From assembly GCA_964490325.1 (NCBI GenBank), contig CAZBBX010000011.1, positions 1-60,753 on the forward strand: 60,753 bases of DNA. The letters run 5' to 3'. Below, piece after piece: positions 17,551-26,047 of the stretch; the first letter of the stretch is position 1; each line of letters starts with the position of its first letter. The translations under genes were made by a program, and so were the position numbers. The notes beneath the pieces are model-generated. The model was not told the origin of the DNA. It did not search any database and saw only the letters and a list, made by a program, of their open reading frames with translations. The DNA comes from DAOPJM01 sp964490325. Lineage in GTDB: Bacteria > Bacillota > Clostridia > Christensenellales > CAG-138.

Positions 17551-19311
17551 CTATTGCACCAAGGCAATAAACTCGTCGATCTCGTTGGACAGGGACTGCA
17601 GCGCTTCCCTCCAGAAGGCGGGGGTCGTAAGGTCGATGTCTGCGATCTTGGCGCAGTCCTCCACATCCATGACGGTCGTGGCGGCAAGCAGGCGGCGATA
17701 CTTCGGCACAAACGCCGCTCCCTCTTGCTCATAGCGCGCATACAGACCGCGTGCAAACAGGCCGCCGAAGGCGTAGGGGAAGTTGTAATAGCTGCGGCCC
17801 GTGCTGTAGTAATGCCCCTTGCACAGCCACATGTACGGATGCAGCGTGCTCTCGTCCACGCCGTCGCCGTAGGCCTCGCGCTGCGCCGCGTGCATCCGTT
17901 CGCACAGGCGCTCGGCGGGCATGAACTCGTTCTCCCTTGCCTCGAACACGCCCTTTTCAAACAGGTAGCGGCTCAGTATGTCGCAGATGATCTGCGTCGC
18001 GTCGCTCAGCTGCCCCTCGATGAGCGCTAACTTTTGCGCCTTTGTGGAAGCGCTGCGAATGGCGGCGTTCAGCAAGACGTTCTCGTTGAAGGTAGACGCC
18101 GTCTCCGCCACGGGCATGGAGTAGCTCGTGTTGAGCGGACGATGCTGCAAAAGGTTCAGGTTGTGATAGGCGTGCCCTAACTCATGCGCCAGCGTCACGA
18201 TGTCGCTGAAGCTGCCGTCAAAGTTTGTGAGGATGCGGCTCTGCCCCAAGCAGTGGATGCTCATGCAGAAGGCGCCGCCCACCTTGCCCTCGCGGGGATA
18301 GAAGTCGATCCAGCTTTCGTCAAACGCCCGCTGCATCAGCTTCCCAAGATCGGGATCGAAGGGCGTGAAGGTGTCGACCAGTACCTTTTTTGACGCACCC
18401 ACGTCATACTTCTGCTCGCTGCTGCCCATCGGTGCAAACAGATCCCACCAAGGCAGCCCATTCGCGTGTCCAAGTGCCCGACCCTTGGCACGGAGGTAGT
18501 CCCAAAAACGGGGCAGGTACTCCCGTATCGCGCCAAGCAAAGCGTCCAAGGTCTGCTGCTGCATCCGTGCGCCGTGCAGGGTGCGCTGCAGGGGGCTGTC
18601 GTATCCGCGCAGGCTGCTTTCGGTCAGCACCTGCAGCTTGATGCTGTTGAGCGCATACGCGCCGCTGTCGGCAAACTTCGGATAGACCGCTAACTCCGCG
18701 TCATAGGCCTCGCGGCGAACGGCGCTGTCCGCATCGTAGGCAAGGTTGCGCAGCGCGGACAGGCCGAGCTTCTCCCCGCGAAATTCCCCCGTGACGGAGG
18801 CGCTGAGGCTGTCGCGCAGCTGCGACCAAGCCGAGCCGCCCGACATGTTGAGCTTTGAAAGGATGTTCTCCTCGTTGGGCGCAAGCAGGTAGCGTCCGTC
18901 CCGTTGGATGCAGCTAAAGTAGTAGCGATAGCTCTCCAGAACGGGATCCTCGGCGACCACGGCGTCCAACTCCGCTATGTCCCCAATGCGCTTGTCCAGC
19001 AGGGCATCGGGCGCGGCGGCCTCGCTCATCAGGCGCTGCAGCCGTCCCAACGCGGAGACTGCTTCCGTGTCGCGGGTGTTGGCGCTGCGGCGCAGCGCAC
19101 AGTAGGCAAACAGCCTGTTTGCCGTGTCCTCCAAGCACTCCCGCTTCTCCGCTGTCCGCAGCAAAAGCTCCCGATCGGGCAGGGCGTCCGCCTCCGCAGC
19201 AAGCGCGGCATAGTCCTTCAGGGTCTTTGTGAGCAATTCCTTGTCCGCAGCAAAGCGCGGATCGTCCAAACCCGTATACAGGGCGTCCAGTGACCAGCGT
19301 CCGTCGTTCAT
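17551..19311 (-). CDS. pepF: Oligoendopeptidase F (M3 family)
   Basis: 586-residue cytosolic zinc peptidase that degrades short peptides. The gluzincin motif is VTLAHELGHAYHN, with the third ligand Glu in AETASTFNENVLL. N-terminal oligopeptidase F domain and length are normal. ATG 19311 follows GGAGGAGGAAGGG and overlaps the stop of the S9 peptidase gene by four bases. The frame is open upstream to 19632 but that part is a shadow of the S9 gene. Together with the S9 enzyme it suggests peptide scavenging. Confidence 0.93.
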   Translation of the reverse strand: MNDGRWSLDALYTGLDDPRFAADKELLTKTLKDYAALAAEADALPDRELLLRTAEKRECLEDTANRLFAYCALRRSANTRDTEAVSALGRLQRLMSEAAAPDALLDKRIGDIAELDAVVAEDPVLESYRYYFSCIQRDGRYLLAPNEENILSKLNMSGGSAWSQLRDSLSASVTGEFRGEKLGLSALRNLAYDADSAVRREAYDAELAVYPKFADSGAYALNSIKLQVLTESSLRGYDSPLQRTLHGARMQQQTLDALLGAIREYLPRFWDYLRAKGRALGHANGLPWWDLFAPMGSSEQKYDVGASKKVLVDTFTPFDPDLGKLMQRAFDESWIDFYPREGKVGGAFCMSIHCLGQSRILTNFDGSFSDIVTLAHELGHAYHNLNLLQHRPLNTSYSMPVAETASTFNENVLLNAAIRSASTKAQKLALIEGQLSDATQIICDILSRYLFEKGVFEARENEFMPAERLCERMHAAQREAYGDGVDESTLHPYMWLCKGHYYSTGRSYYNFPYAFGGLFARGLYARYEQEGAAFVPKYRRLLAATTVMDVEDCAKIADIDLTTPAFWREALQSLSNEIDEFIALVQ

Positions 19312-21386
19312 TTCCCTTCCTCCTCCGTTGTTGCTTCGTTCATTGCTTCGTTCGTTTGTCTGTTGCAGTGCGCCTCGAACCATTCCGTGATCTCCGTGAG
19401 ACGGCGGATGCGGTGCAGGGGCTTGCCGCTGCGCGACAGCTCGTGGTTTTCGCCGCGGAACAGGCACAGCCGCGCCTCCACGCCAAAGTGCTTGAGCGCA
19501 TAGAACATCTGCAGGCCCTCCGCCATCCAGCAGCGGCGATCCTCCTCGGAATGGATGAACAGTGTGGGCGTTTTGACGCGGTCGGCGTACTTGAGCGGCG
19601 ACTGCTCCCAGATGCGCTCCAAGCCCGTCCAAGCGTCACCCGCGACCTGATCTGATGCAAAGTACTCGCCGATGTCGGAGCTGTTGGAAAAGCTGATCCA
19701 GTTGCTGATGCTGCGCTGCGACGCCGCCGCCACAAAGCGCGTGCTGTGTCCAATGATCCAGTTGGTCATGAAGCCGCCGTAGCTGCCGCCCGTAACGCAG
19801 ACCCGCTCCGTGTCGATCCACGGGTTCTCACGAAGCACCGCGTCGCAAAAGCCCATCAGGTCGCGGAAGTCCACCGTGCCGTAAGCGCCGCGGATGTCGG
19901 CAAAAGCGTCGCCCTTGCCGTCGCTCCCCGTGGGATTGCAGAAGAACACGGCAAAGCCGCGTGACGCCCAAAGCTGCATCTCGTGGAAGTACACATCGCC
20001 GTAGGCGGTCTTGGGACCGCCATGCACATCGAACACGGCGGGATAGCGCTTGCCCTCCGTAAAGCCGACGGGCTTGATGACAAAGCCGTGGATCGTGTCG
20101 CCGCGCTCATTCACCGTGAACAGCGGCTCGGGCTTGCTGTAGGCGTACTCCTCCGCAAGGGTGGTGTTAAAATGACTCAGTTGCGTTTCGCTGCCGTCCA
20201 AGGCCACTGCGTACAGCTCCTGCCCCTGCCCGCCGCGCAGCGCGGTCACGGCAAAGCCCTCGCCAAAGCGTACGCATTCGCCGATGGAGCCGTGGGCGGG
20301 GGTCACGCGTTCGACCTCGCCTGTCCGAACATCCACAGCGATCAGGGGCGCGTCCGTGTCCTGCGTGTCCGTCAGGTACAGCTTGTCGCCGATCTGCGGC
20401 GCCGCCTCATCCACGCCGCAGCCTGTAAACACATCGCTGCCCACGCTGCCGTAAAACCCATGAAGACCCGTGCCGTTCAGCAGGGTCATGCGGCCGTCGG
20501 TCTCGCGGCGATAGAGCTTGGCGTTCTCGTTCAGCCCATGCTTTTCGGCAATGCCCGCAAAGAGCAGCTGCGCCCCGTCGGACAGGACGGTCAGCCCCTG
20601 CACGCTTGCGGGCGTGGGCAGCAGCAGCTCCGTTGCCGACAGCGTTTTCAGATCCAGTTCGTACAGCCGATCCGTGATGTGCTGCCTGTCGCGATAGGTG
20701 TCACAGGCGTAATACAGCTTGTCCTGCGTCAAGGCCAGCGGGTTCACGTTCGTCCACTCGTCCGTGAGGGGTGTGACCGTACCGCGCTCATACAGGTACA
20801 GGCGGGAGCGGCTCTTGTTGATGTAGTTCGCCCCGTTGAACCAGTAGGGCAGCTCGTCCAAGACCTCGTAGTCCGCGTCCTGCTTGCGGGCTGCAAAGGC
20901 CTTTTCGCGATCGCCCTGCGCCGCCGCAAGCGCGGCTGCGTCCGCGTGGGAGTAACGCGCCACAAACAGGAAGCGCTCCGTCCCGCCGTCGGGGAAAAGG
21001 AAGCCCTCCGCGGCGTAGTCGAGGGTCAGCACGGGCTGCGCCTCGCCGCCGTCATATGGCAGACAGTACAGCGTGGTGAAGGGGAGGGTGGACTTGGCCT
21101 TCTCCTTGTCCGCATCGCTGCGACGGGCGGGAAACAGCAGACCATCACGCCCCGGCCAGTACTGTCCCGCATCGCCTGCGTCGGTCAGGCGGCGCAGCTC
21201 GCCGTTCTTCAGCCGCCACAGATCCTCCCTGTAGCGGTTCTTTTCCATGTCCGCACAGCGCAGGCAAAAGTACAGCTCCTCGCCGCGGGCGCGCAGGTTG
21301 TGCGGTTGGCGGAAGCGGCTGAAATGCTCGTAATCGACCTTCTTTTTTGTGCTTTCGACCGTTGCTTTGTTCACTGCCTCGTTCAT
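19308..21386 (-). CDS. S9 family prolyl-oligopeptidase-type serine peptidase
   Basis: 692-residue peptidase. An N-terminal beta-propeller (about 30-420, repeated YLTDTQDTDAPLI-like blades) covers an alpha/beta-hydrolase domain with nucleophile GGSYGGFMTNW, Asp in IHSEEDRRC and His in GENHELSRSG. This is the acylaminoacyl/dipeptidyl peptidase layout; no signal peptide, so cytosolic. ATG 21386 has AAAGGGAG eight bases upstream. Both termini carry similar Asn/Glu/Ala-rich segments (MNEAVNKATVES and NEAMNEATTEEE), encoded by related DNA. Confidence 0.9.
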   Translation of the reverse strand: MNEAVNKATVESTKKKVDYEHFSRFRQPHNLRARGEELYFCLRCADMEKNRYREDLWRLKNGELRRLTDAGDAGQYWPGRDGLLFPARRSDADKEKAKSTLPFTTLYCLPYDGGEAQPVLTLDYAAEGFLFPDGGTERFLFVARYSHADAAALAAAQGDREKAFAARKQDADYEVLDELPYWFNGANYINKSRSRLYLYERGTVTPLTDEWTNVNPLALTQDKLYYACDTYRDRQHITDRLYELDLKTLSATELLLPTPASVQGLTVLSDGAQLLFAGIAEKHGLNENAKLYRRETDGRMTLLNGTGLHGFYGSVGSDVFTGCGVDEAAPQIGDKLYLTDTQDTDAPLIAVDVRTGEVERVTPAHGSIGECVRFGEGFAVTALRGGQGQELYAVALDGSETQLSHFNTTLAEEYAYSKPEPLFTVNERGDTIHGFVIKPVGFTEGKRYPAVFDVHGGPKTAYGDVYFHEMQLWASRGFAVFFCNPTGSDGKGDAFADIRGAYGTVDFRDLMGFCDAVLRENPWIDTERVCVTGGSYGGFMTNWIIGHSTRFVAAASQRSISNWISFSNSSDIGEYFASDQVAGDAWTGLERIWEQSPLKYADRVKTPTLFIHSEEDRRCWMAEGLQMFYALKHFGVEARLCLFRGENHELSRSGKPLHRIRRLTEITEWFEAHCNRQTNEAMNEATTEEEGK

Positions 21387-21444
21387 CTTGCTCCCTTTCT
21401 CATGCCTTGCATGGTGCGTATTTGTCTCATGTATCAAACAGCGC

Positions 21445-21963
21445 TCATTCGCGCAGCGCGGTCTTCAGCCGCTCCGCGAGCAGTACGCGATACGCGGGTG
21501 TGTAAGCCCTTCTATAGGCGGGACTATGGGAAACAGGCGGACAGCCCGCCGCTTCGTAGGCCGCCAAATAGGTTTTCAGCAGCGTCGTGTCAAAGGCAAA
21601 GCAGTCTTCCTGCGTCAGTATCGACAGCAGCGTTATCTTGTCCCAAAATGAGGACAGGGTGCCGTGTACCTCGGCTGCAGAGCGAACAAACAGCTCATTC
21701 AATCGCTCCAAGGGCAGGGTCTGCTCATCCAATGCGGCAAGCTGAACCCGCACAAGGCCTCCGCCAATGTCCTCCGTCAGCGCTGCTCCCGCTTGTTTTT
21801 GCACCGATCGAAACTCCGCTTGCAGCCGCAACAGGCTCTGCATTGGATCGGTGATGAGATGCCCGCCGCCAAACTCACTCTGATACAGCAGCTTCACCGC
21901 GTCCGTCGGCTCCATCAAGGGATAGCGCCGTGCATGACAGCGCAGGATCTCTTCCGTTGTCAA
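21445..21963 (-). CDS. Conserved hypothetical protein
   Basis: 172 residues, no signal peptide or membrane helix. The N-terminal part TEEILRCHARRYPLMEPTDAVKLLYQSEFGGGHLI is a recognisable block of small uncharacterised bacterial proteins, but I cannot assign a function. Start is uncertain: TTG 21963 has a strong ribosome binding site (GGAGGG, six bases) and gives the compact N-terminus; ATG 21987 is in frame but has no close ribosome binding site. It sits between the S9 peptidase and the cyclase fusion gene, on the same strand. Confidence 0.7.
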   Translation of the reverse strand: MTTEEILRCHARRYPLMEPTDAVKLLYQSEFGGGHLITDPMQSLLRLQAEFRSVQKQAGAALTEDIGGGLVRVQLAALDEQTLPLERLNELFVRSAAEVHGTLSSFWDKITLLSILTQEDCFAFDTTLLKTYLAAYEAAGCPPVSHSPAYRRAYTPAYRVLLAERLKTALRE

Positions 21964-22037
21964 GGCTTTCCCTCCATATTGTCCCATTATTGTCTCATGT
22001 CCCCTGCTGCCGCTCCGTTTCACAAGGCGGACGGATA

Positions 22038-23012
22038 CTATCCCCTGCGCAGGCGATCGCGAGTCTCCCGCAGCCGCTCCAAGGCCTCGGTGGGTGCGTT
22101 CACGTCCGCCACCGCCTTCTCCATGGGGCAATCGTCGGTATTGTCGCGGTTACGGATGCGCTCCGTGAGCGTACCAAAGCTGTAGGGGATGGCATACTGC
22201 TCTAAGACGGCCTGCCCCGTGCGGCTCAAGACCTCCGCGTGCACGCTGCGCACCCGTCCCAAGACGAACAGCAGCGCGGCGGCCTTGCCCACGATGCGAT
22301 CCGCCACGGCGGCGCCCTCCAAGGCGTCCCGCTCATCCAGCCAGTCCAAAAGCGGCGACACCCCACGGCTCAAAGCCGTGCGTTCCTCCCCGTTTCGTAC
22401 AAGGACGCAGCGGAAAGCTCCCGCCTGCAGGCATTTTCTTGCCTGCATCGCATCCAGCGCCGCCTGCGTGGCGGCGTCCGGCTCCGTCTCCTCCGTGAGA
22501 AGGGCGCGAGCGGGGGCGGCTTCGGCTCCCGCTAACTTCAGCGGCAGCGCAAGGAGGTGATACGCCCCGTCCTCCACGGCAGTTAGATCCAAATTTTCCA
22601 ACAGGCACACGCCCGCCCCCAACAGGGGGATATGGACGGCGGCCTCCTCGGTCGGCAGCGCAACGCTGTTTGTGTCCGTGCCGATCAGCGTCAGCCCCGT
22701 CAGTCGCTGCGCCTCCTCCTTGCAAAGCTGCTTGCCGCGCAGCAGCAGGCGCTTGGGCAGGAAGGCTGGCAGGAAGGGTGCAACGATGCAGGGGCCGATC
22801 CCCGCCGTCAGCGGCAGCGCCGCCGCGTCCGCTCCGTTCGGCAGAATATGCAGCGCCGCGTCCATGTGCGTGGCTGCGTGCAGGGAGCAGCGCAGACCTT
22901 GTACCAAAAATGACCCACGTTCCTCCCGCTGATAGATAGGCAGCAGCTCCGAGGACGGATCCCCGGGGTAAGGCGGTGTGGAGAACAGCTCCCGCGTGAT
23001 ATCGTACAGCAC
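22038..23012 (-). CDS. Cyclase-family domain fused to DUF1893
   Basis: 324 residues with two domains. The N-terminal part (about 1-185) is a cyclase / kynurenine-formamidase-like metal enzyme, with SLHAATHMDAALHIL retaining the His-His-Asp-His metal pattern and TLIGTDTNSV. The C-terminal part (about 195-315) is a complete DUF1893 (TM1506-like, deaminase fold) domain: SRGVSPLLDWL, ADRIVGKAAALLFVLG, IRNRDNTDDCPMEKAV. DUF1893 is usually a stand-alone protein. GTG start with GGAGG upstream, two bases after nadE. The joint function is unknown. Confidence 0.82.
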   Translation of the reverse strand: MLYDITRELFSTPPYPGDPSSELLPIYQREERGSFLVQGLRCSLHAATHMDAALHILPNGADAAALPLTAGIGPCIVAPFLPAFLPKRLLLRGKQLCKEEAQRLTGLTLIGTDTNSVALPTEEAAVHIPLLGAGVCLLENLDLTAVEDGAYHLLALPLKLAGAEAAPARALLTEETEPDAATQAALDAMQARKCLQAGAFRCVLVRNGEERTALSRGVSPLLDWLDERDALEGAAVADRIVGKAAALLFVLGRVRSVHAEVLSRTGQAVLEQYAIPYSFGTLTERIRNRDNTDDCPMEKAVADVNAPTEALERLRETRDRLRRG

Positions 23013-23014
23013 GG

Positions 23015-23755
23015 CTATGCCTCCGGCTTGTAAGGGAAGGCGGGGATGGGCTCCAGCTTGAATTGGTTACGCACATGCAGCGTATCGATGCGCGCCTTGA
23101 GCGCCGCGTCCAAGCACTCCCCCGTGCGGATATACTTGTCCAACGCGGCATAGGTAAAGCCCAAATTGTCCTCGTCCGACTTGCCGCAAAGCCCGTCGCT
23201 GGGCGTTTTTTCCACGATGTCGGCGGGCAGTCCCAGCACGTGCCCGACGGCCTTGACCTCCGCCACCGTCAGCTTGCCGAGCGGGGCAAAGTCCCCCGCC
23301 GCATCGCCGTAGCGCGTGGAGTAGCCCACCCAGTCCTCGGAGAGGTTGCAGGTGTTCGCCACACGGCCGTTGCGCGACTGCGACAGGGCATACAGCGCCG
23401 TCATGCGCAGGCGCGGCGCAAGGTTGATGCGCGTCTGATTGGACAGCTCGCCCACGGCTTCGCCCACCGCCGACAGCGCCGCGTCATACATGCCTTTTAT
23501 GTTGATGGTGCAGCTTTCGATGCCCAAAAACGCGATCACGCGGCGGGAGACGTCGATGTCCGCCTGCACGCCGTTGGGCAGCAGCACGCCTATGACGCGG
23601 TCGCGCCCCAGCGCCTCCGTGAGCAGCGCCGCCGTGACGGAGCTGTCCTTCCCGCCCGAAACGCCCAGCACCGCGTTGCAGCCCCTGCCGTTCTCGTTAA
23701 ACCAGTCTTGGATCCAGCGGACGCAGGCGTCCTTGGTCGATCTCGCATCAAACAT
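23015..23755 (-). CDS. nadE: NAD+ synthase, ammonia-dependent type
   Basis: 246-residue enzyme that amidates deamido-NAD with ATP. The PP-loop NAVLGVSGGKDSSVTAALL is near residue 28; other motifs include RMTALYALSQSRNGRVANTCNLSEDWVGYSTRYGDAAGDFAPLG (quoted only as a region; key residues N, S, E, D, G) and EKTPSDGLCGKSDED. No glutaminase domain, so ammonia comes from elsewhere. Two in-frame ATGs (23761 and 23755) exist; the second has better spacing from GGGAGG. It is in a tight minus-strand gene run. Confidence 0.92.
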   Translation of the reverse strand: MFDARSTKDACVRWIQDWFNENGRGCNAVLGVSGGKDSSVTAALLTEALGRDRVIGVLLPNGVQADIDVSRRVIAFLGIESCTINIKGMYDAALSAVGEAVGELSNQTRINLAPRLRMTALYALSQSRNGRVANTCNLSEDWVGYSTRYGDAAGDFAPLGKLTVAEVKAVGHVLGLPADIVEKTPSDGLCGKSDEDNLGFTYAALDKYIRTGECLDAALKARIDTLHVRNQFKLEPIPAFPYKPEA

Positions 23756-23782
23756 TTTCATTTCCTCCCATATTTGCTTGGC

Positions 23783-24349
23783 TTACTGCTGCAGTAAGCC
23801 CATCAACAGCGTTGCAAGGGTGTCCAAGCTCTCCTCCGTTGCGTCCGAAACGATGAGCAGGCTGCGGCTTGTGCCGCTGTTTTTTTCGTACCACTGCACG
23901 CGCCCCAAGCCCGTACCGCAGCACAGGCAGTAGCTTTGCCCCGCATACTCCCGCCAATAGATCTCCGGGTAATCGGCGTTGTCGTCGGCAAGGTTCTGCT
24001 CGTCCGTGGTGTACGCCGCCCGATAGCGGCAGTCGCGGCCGTCATAGGTAAAGCGAGCCTCGGCCGCGTCCACGCCGCCGCGGGTCAGGATTCGCGCAAA
24101 ACAGACGTCCTCGGCGCCCTCCGGGAGCGGCAGCGCGATCCGCAAAGCCCCGAACAGCTCGTCCCCGTCCATCGCTTCATAGGAAAACGGCTCGTCATAG
24201 GGCGCGGGCGTGGTCACGGGCGCTTGCACCGCAGCCGCGCTTACCGTGGGCGCAGCCGTGTTTATGGCCGTACTTGCGTCATTTTTGTCGCATCCGCTCC
24301 CGCCTGCCAACAGCAGCAGGAGCAGCAACAGGATCAGCCGTTTGTTCAT
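23783..24349 (-). CDS. Hypothetical lipoprotein
   Basis: 188 residues: signal peptide of Leu repeats with lipobox GGSGC (Cys about 20), Ala/Thr/Pro-rich linker to about 50, then a small soluble domain with a late CLCCGTGLG Cys cluster. I do not recognise the domain. Start ATG 24349 has GAAGGG upstream; an ATG at 24373 would add a hydrophilic extension in front of the signal peptide. A perfect 9-base inverted repeat lies 15 bases upstream. Confidence 0.75.
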   Translation of the reverse strand: MNKRLILLLLLLLLAGGSGCDKNDASTAINTAAPTVSAAAVQAPVTTPAPYDEPFSYEAMDGDELFGALRIALPLPEGAEDVCFARILTRGGVDAAEARFTYDGRDCRYRAAYTTDEQNLADDNADYPEIYWREYAGQSYCLCCGTGLGRVQWYEKNSGTSRSLLIVSDATEESLDTLATLLMGLLQQ

Positions 24350-24363
24350 TCGTTTACCCTTCT

Positions 24364-24385
24364 CATGAGACATATTTGTCTCATG
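24364..24385. promoter_or_regulatory. Perfect inverted repeat in the lipoprotein leader
   Basis: Arms CATGAGACA and TGTCTCATG with a four-base spacer. Half-sites TGTCTCATG recur at 21423-21431 and 21991-21999, ahead of the S9 peptidase and the 21963 gene. Could be a regulator operator or an RNA hairpin in the transcript. Confidence 0.45.
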
Positions 24386-24394
24386 TTCGTCCTT

Positions 24395-25633
24395 CTATAC
24401 GCCAAAGTCCGCGATCTTCAGCTTCATCCGCAGGACGCGGAACACGCTCTCGTTGAGCCGCTCCTCGCTGATCGTTCCGTCCGCAAGCGCCGCGTACAGC
24501 CCGTTTAGGATCTGCTGCTGATACCCCGCGTTCGCGCCGCAGAGGATCAGATCGCCCCCCGCAAGGATAAAACGCACCGCCGCCTCGCCCAAGCTTGCCG
24601 TGTTCCGCAGCCCCGCCATACGAAAATCATCGCTCATCACCACGCCGTCAAAGCCCAACTCGCCGCGCAGCAGCTCCGTGATGATGGGATAGGACTGGGA
24701 CGCGATGCGTTCGCCATCCAGCTGCGGGTAGAGGATATGCGCGACCAGCACCACGTCGGTGCTGCCTGCCGCCGCCGCGAACGGCACAAGCTCGTAAGCG
24801 CGCAGCTCCTCCAAGCTCTTGTTGACCTCCGGAGTGCTGCTGTGGCTGTCCAGATTGGTCGCGCCATGCCCCGGAAAATGCTTGACCGCCGTGAGACAGC
24901 CGCCGTCGTGCAGACCGTTGATGCAGGCAAGCCCGATACGGCTCGTCGTGTCCGCGTCCTTGGAGATGATGCGGCGTCCCAAAAATGTCGCATCCGGATC
25001 CTTCGCGACATCCAATACAGGCGCAAGGTCGAGGTTCACGCCCAGCGACACGAGCGTTTCGCCCACGCGCAAAAACTGCGTATATGCCCCGTCCTCGTCG
25101 TTTGCATCGCCCAAGGCTCGCGCCGACTTGAGAGAGGGCGACCAGCGGAAGCGCGTCACATTGCCCCCCTCCACATCCAACGCGATGACAAGTGGGATAG
25201 TGGACGCGTTGTGCGCAGTAAGGTCGGCGCAGAGCGTCTCGGCACGGGCAAAGCCCCCGTCGCTGTCCGTGCGCATGGTGTTGGTCTCGCCGTACAGCGC
25301 CACCCCGCCGATATGGTACTGTTCCATCAGGGCGGCAAAGCTGCTGCTGACGCCATTCGTGCCCGAAAAGCCGAACATGCAGAGCTGACCGAGCTTTTCC
25401 TCGGTCGTGAGCGCCTGCACATACGCCATCAGCCGCGCCTCCAAGGGGACGGGTGTGGGCGTGGGGCTTGGCGTGGGCTCCTCTGTTGCGGTGGGTGCGG
25501 CCGTAGGGGTCGGCGTAGGCGCAGGGCTTGCTTGGGGCGACGCCGTAACGGTCAGCACGCTGCCTGCCTGCGGACCGCAAGCGGCGCAGACAAGGAGCAG
25601 CAAAGGAAGGATGAGACCAAGAAAGCGTTTCAT
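24395..25633 (-). CDS. Glycoside hydrolase family 3 lipoprotein, NagZ-like
   Basis: 412-residue exported enzyme, most likely a beta-N-acetylglucosaminidase acting on cell-wall or chitin fragments. Lipobox VCAAC (Cys about 19), a Pro/Thr/Ala linker to about 65, then one GH3 catalytic domain with ALDVEGGNVTRF, KHFPGHGATNLDSHSSTP and the nucleophile-bearing VVMSDDFRM. No C-terminal GH3 domain, as in NagZ. ATG 25633 is six bases after a -10 box and lacks a Shine-Dalgarno sequence. The longer frame to 25804 runs through repeats and the promoter and is rejected. Confidence 0.88.
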   Translation of the reverse strand: MKRFLGLILPLLLLVCAACGPQAGSVLTVTASPQASPAPTPTPTAAPTATEEPTPSPTPTPVPLEARLMAYVQALTTEEKLGQLCMFGFSGTNGVSSSFAALMEQYHIGGVALYGETNTMRTDSDGGFARAETLCADLTAHNASTIPLVIALDVEGGNVTRFRWSPSLKSARALGDANDEDGAYTQFLRVGETLVSLGVNLDLAPVLDVAKDPDATFLGRRIISKDADTTSRIGLACINGLHDGGCLTAVKHFPGHGATNLDSHSSTPEVNKSLEELRAYELVPFAAAAGSTDVVLVAHILYPQLDGERIASQSYPIITELLRGELGFDGVVMSDDFRMAGLRNTASLGEAAVRFILAGGDLILCGANAGYQQQILNGLYAALADGTISEERLNESVFRVLRMKLKIADFGV

Positions 25634-25639
25634 AGCGGC

Positions 25640-25668
25640 ATTGTAGCACATCGGGGAAAAACTTTCCA
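25640..25668 (-). promoter_or_regulatory. GH3 gene promoter, predicted leaderless
   Basis: Minus strand: TGGAAA (25663-25668), 17-base spacer, TACAAT (25640-25645), then six bases to the ATG at 25633. Confidence 0.5.
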
Positions 25669-25742
25669 CCCTCCTTCCGTAATTGGACAAAAATTGCGCA
25701 CAAGGCAGGCGTATGAAAAGCCGCAGCGCCTCATATGCTAAT

Positions 25743-25896
25743 AGGAAACGCCTTTTCCCGATACCAACGCGGCACGGGTTCGTGCATCCCGTCAAACCAA
25801 GCACTTAGCTCCTTCACCTGCCGCAGCATGATCTCCGTCTGCGCCTTTCCAAAGGGCAGCGCCCAAGGCGTGGACGAAAGCGCGTTACTTGCCATG
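25743..25896 (-). pseudogene. Extra copy of the 3' end of the phosphotransferase gene
   Basis: About 151 bases immediately downstream of the APH-like gene repeat its last 151 bases (25897-26047) with roughly one change in eleven. The copy still encodes MASNALSSTPWALPFGK and a C-terminus ending EKAFPISI with its own stop, but it is out of frame with the gene by one base. The changes are mostly conservative at the protein level, which suggests either an old duplication or a tail from a related gene. Confidence 0.7.
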
Positions 25897-26047
25897 AAAC
25901 GCGTTGTCCCGATACCAACGCGGCACGGGTTCGCGCATCCCGTCAAACCAAGTGACAAGCTCCTTCACCTGCCGCAGCATGATCTCCGTCTGCTCCTTTC
26001 CAAACGGCAGCGCCCAAGGCGTGGACGAAAGCGCGTTGCTTGCCATG
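25746..26047. repeat. Tandem direct repeat, 2 x 151 bases
   Basis: Copies 25746-25896 and 25897-26047, about 91% identical by eye. Period is not a multiple of three. Confidence 0.75.

Noticed and set aside
25634..25804. N-terminal extension of the GH3 protein
   Set aside because: The extension crosses the promoter and the duplicated gene end; the signal peptide begins at 25633.
25743..26047. Diversity-generating retroelement template/variable repeat pair
   Set aside because: The layout (repeat at gene end plus copy downstream) fits, but differences are not limited to adenines of one copy and no reverse transcriptase is in the window.
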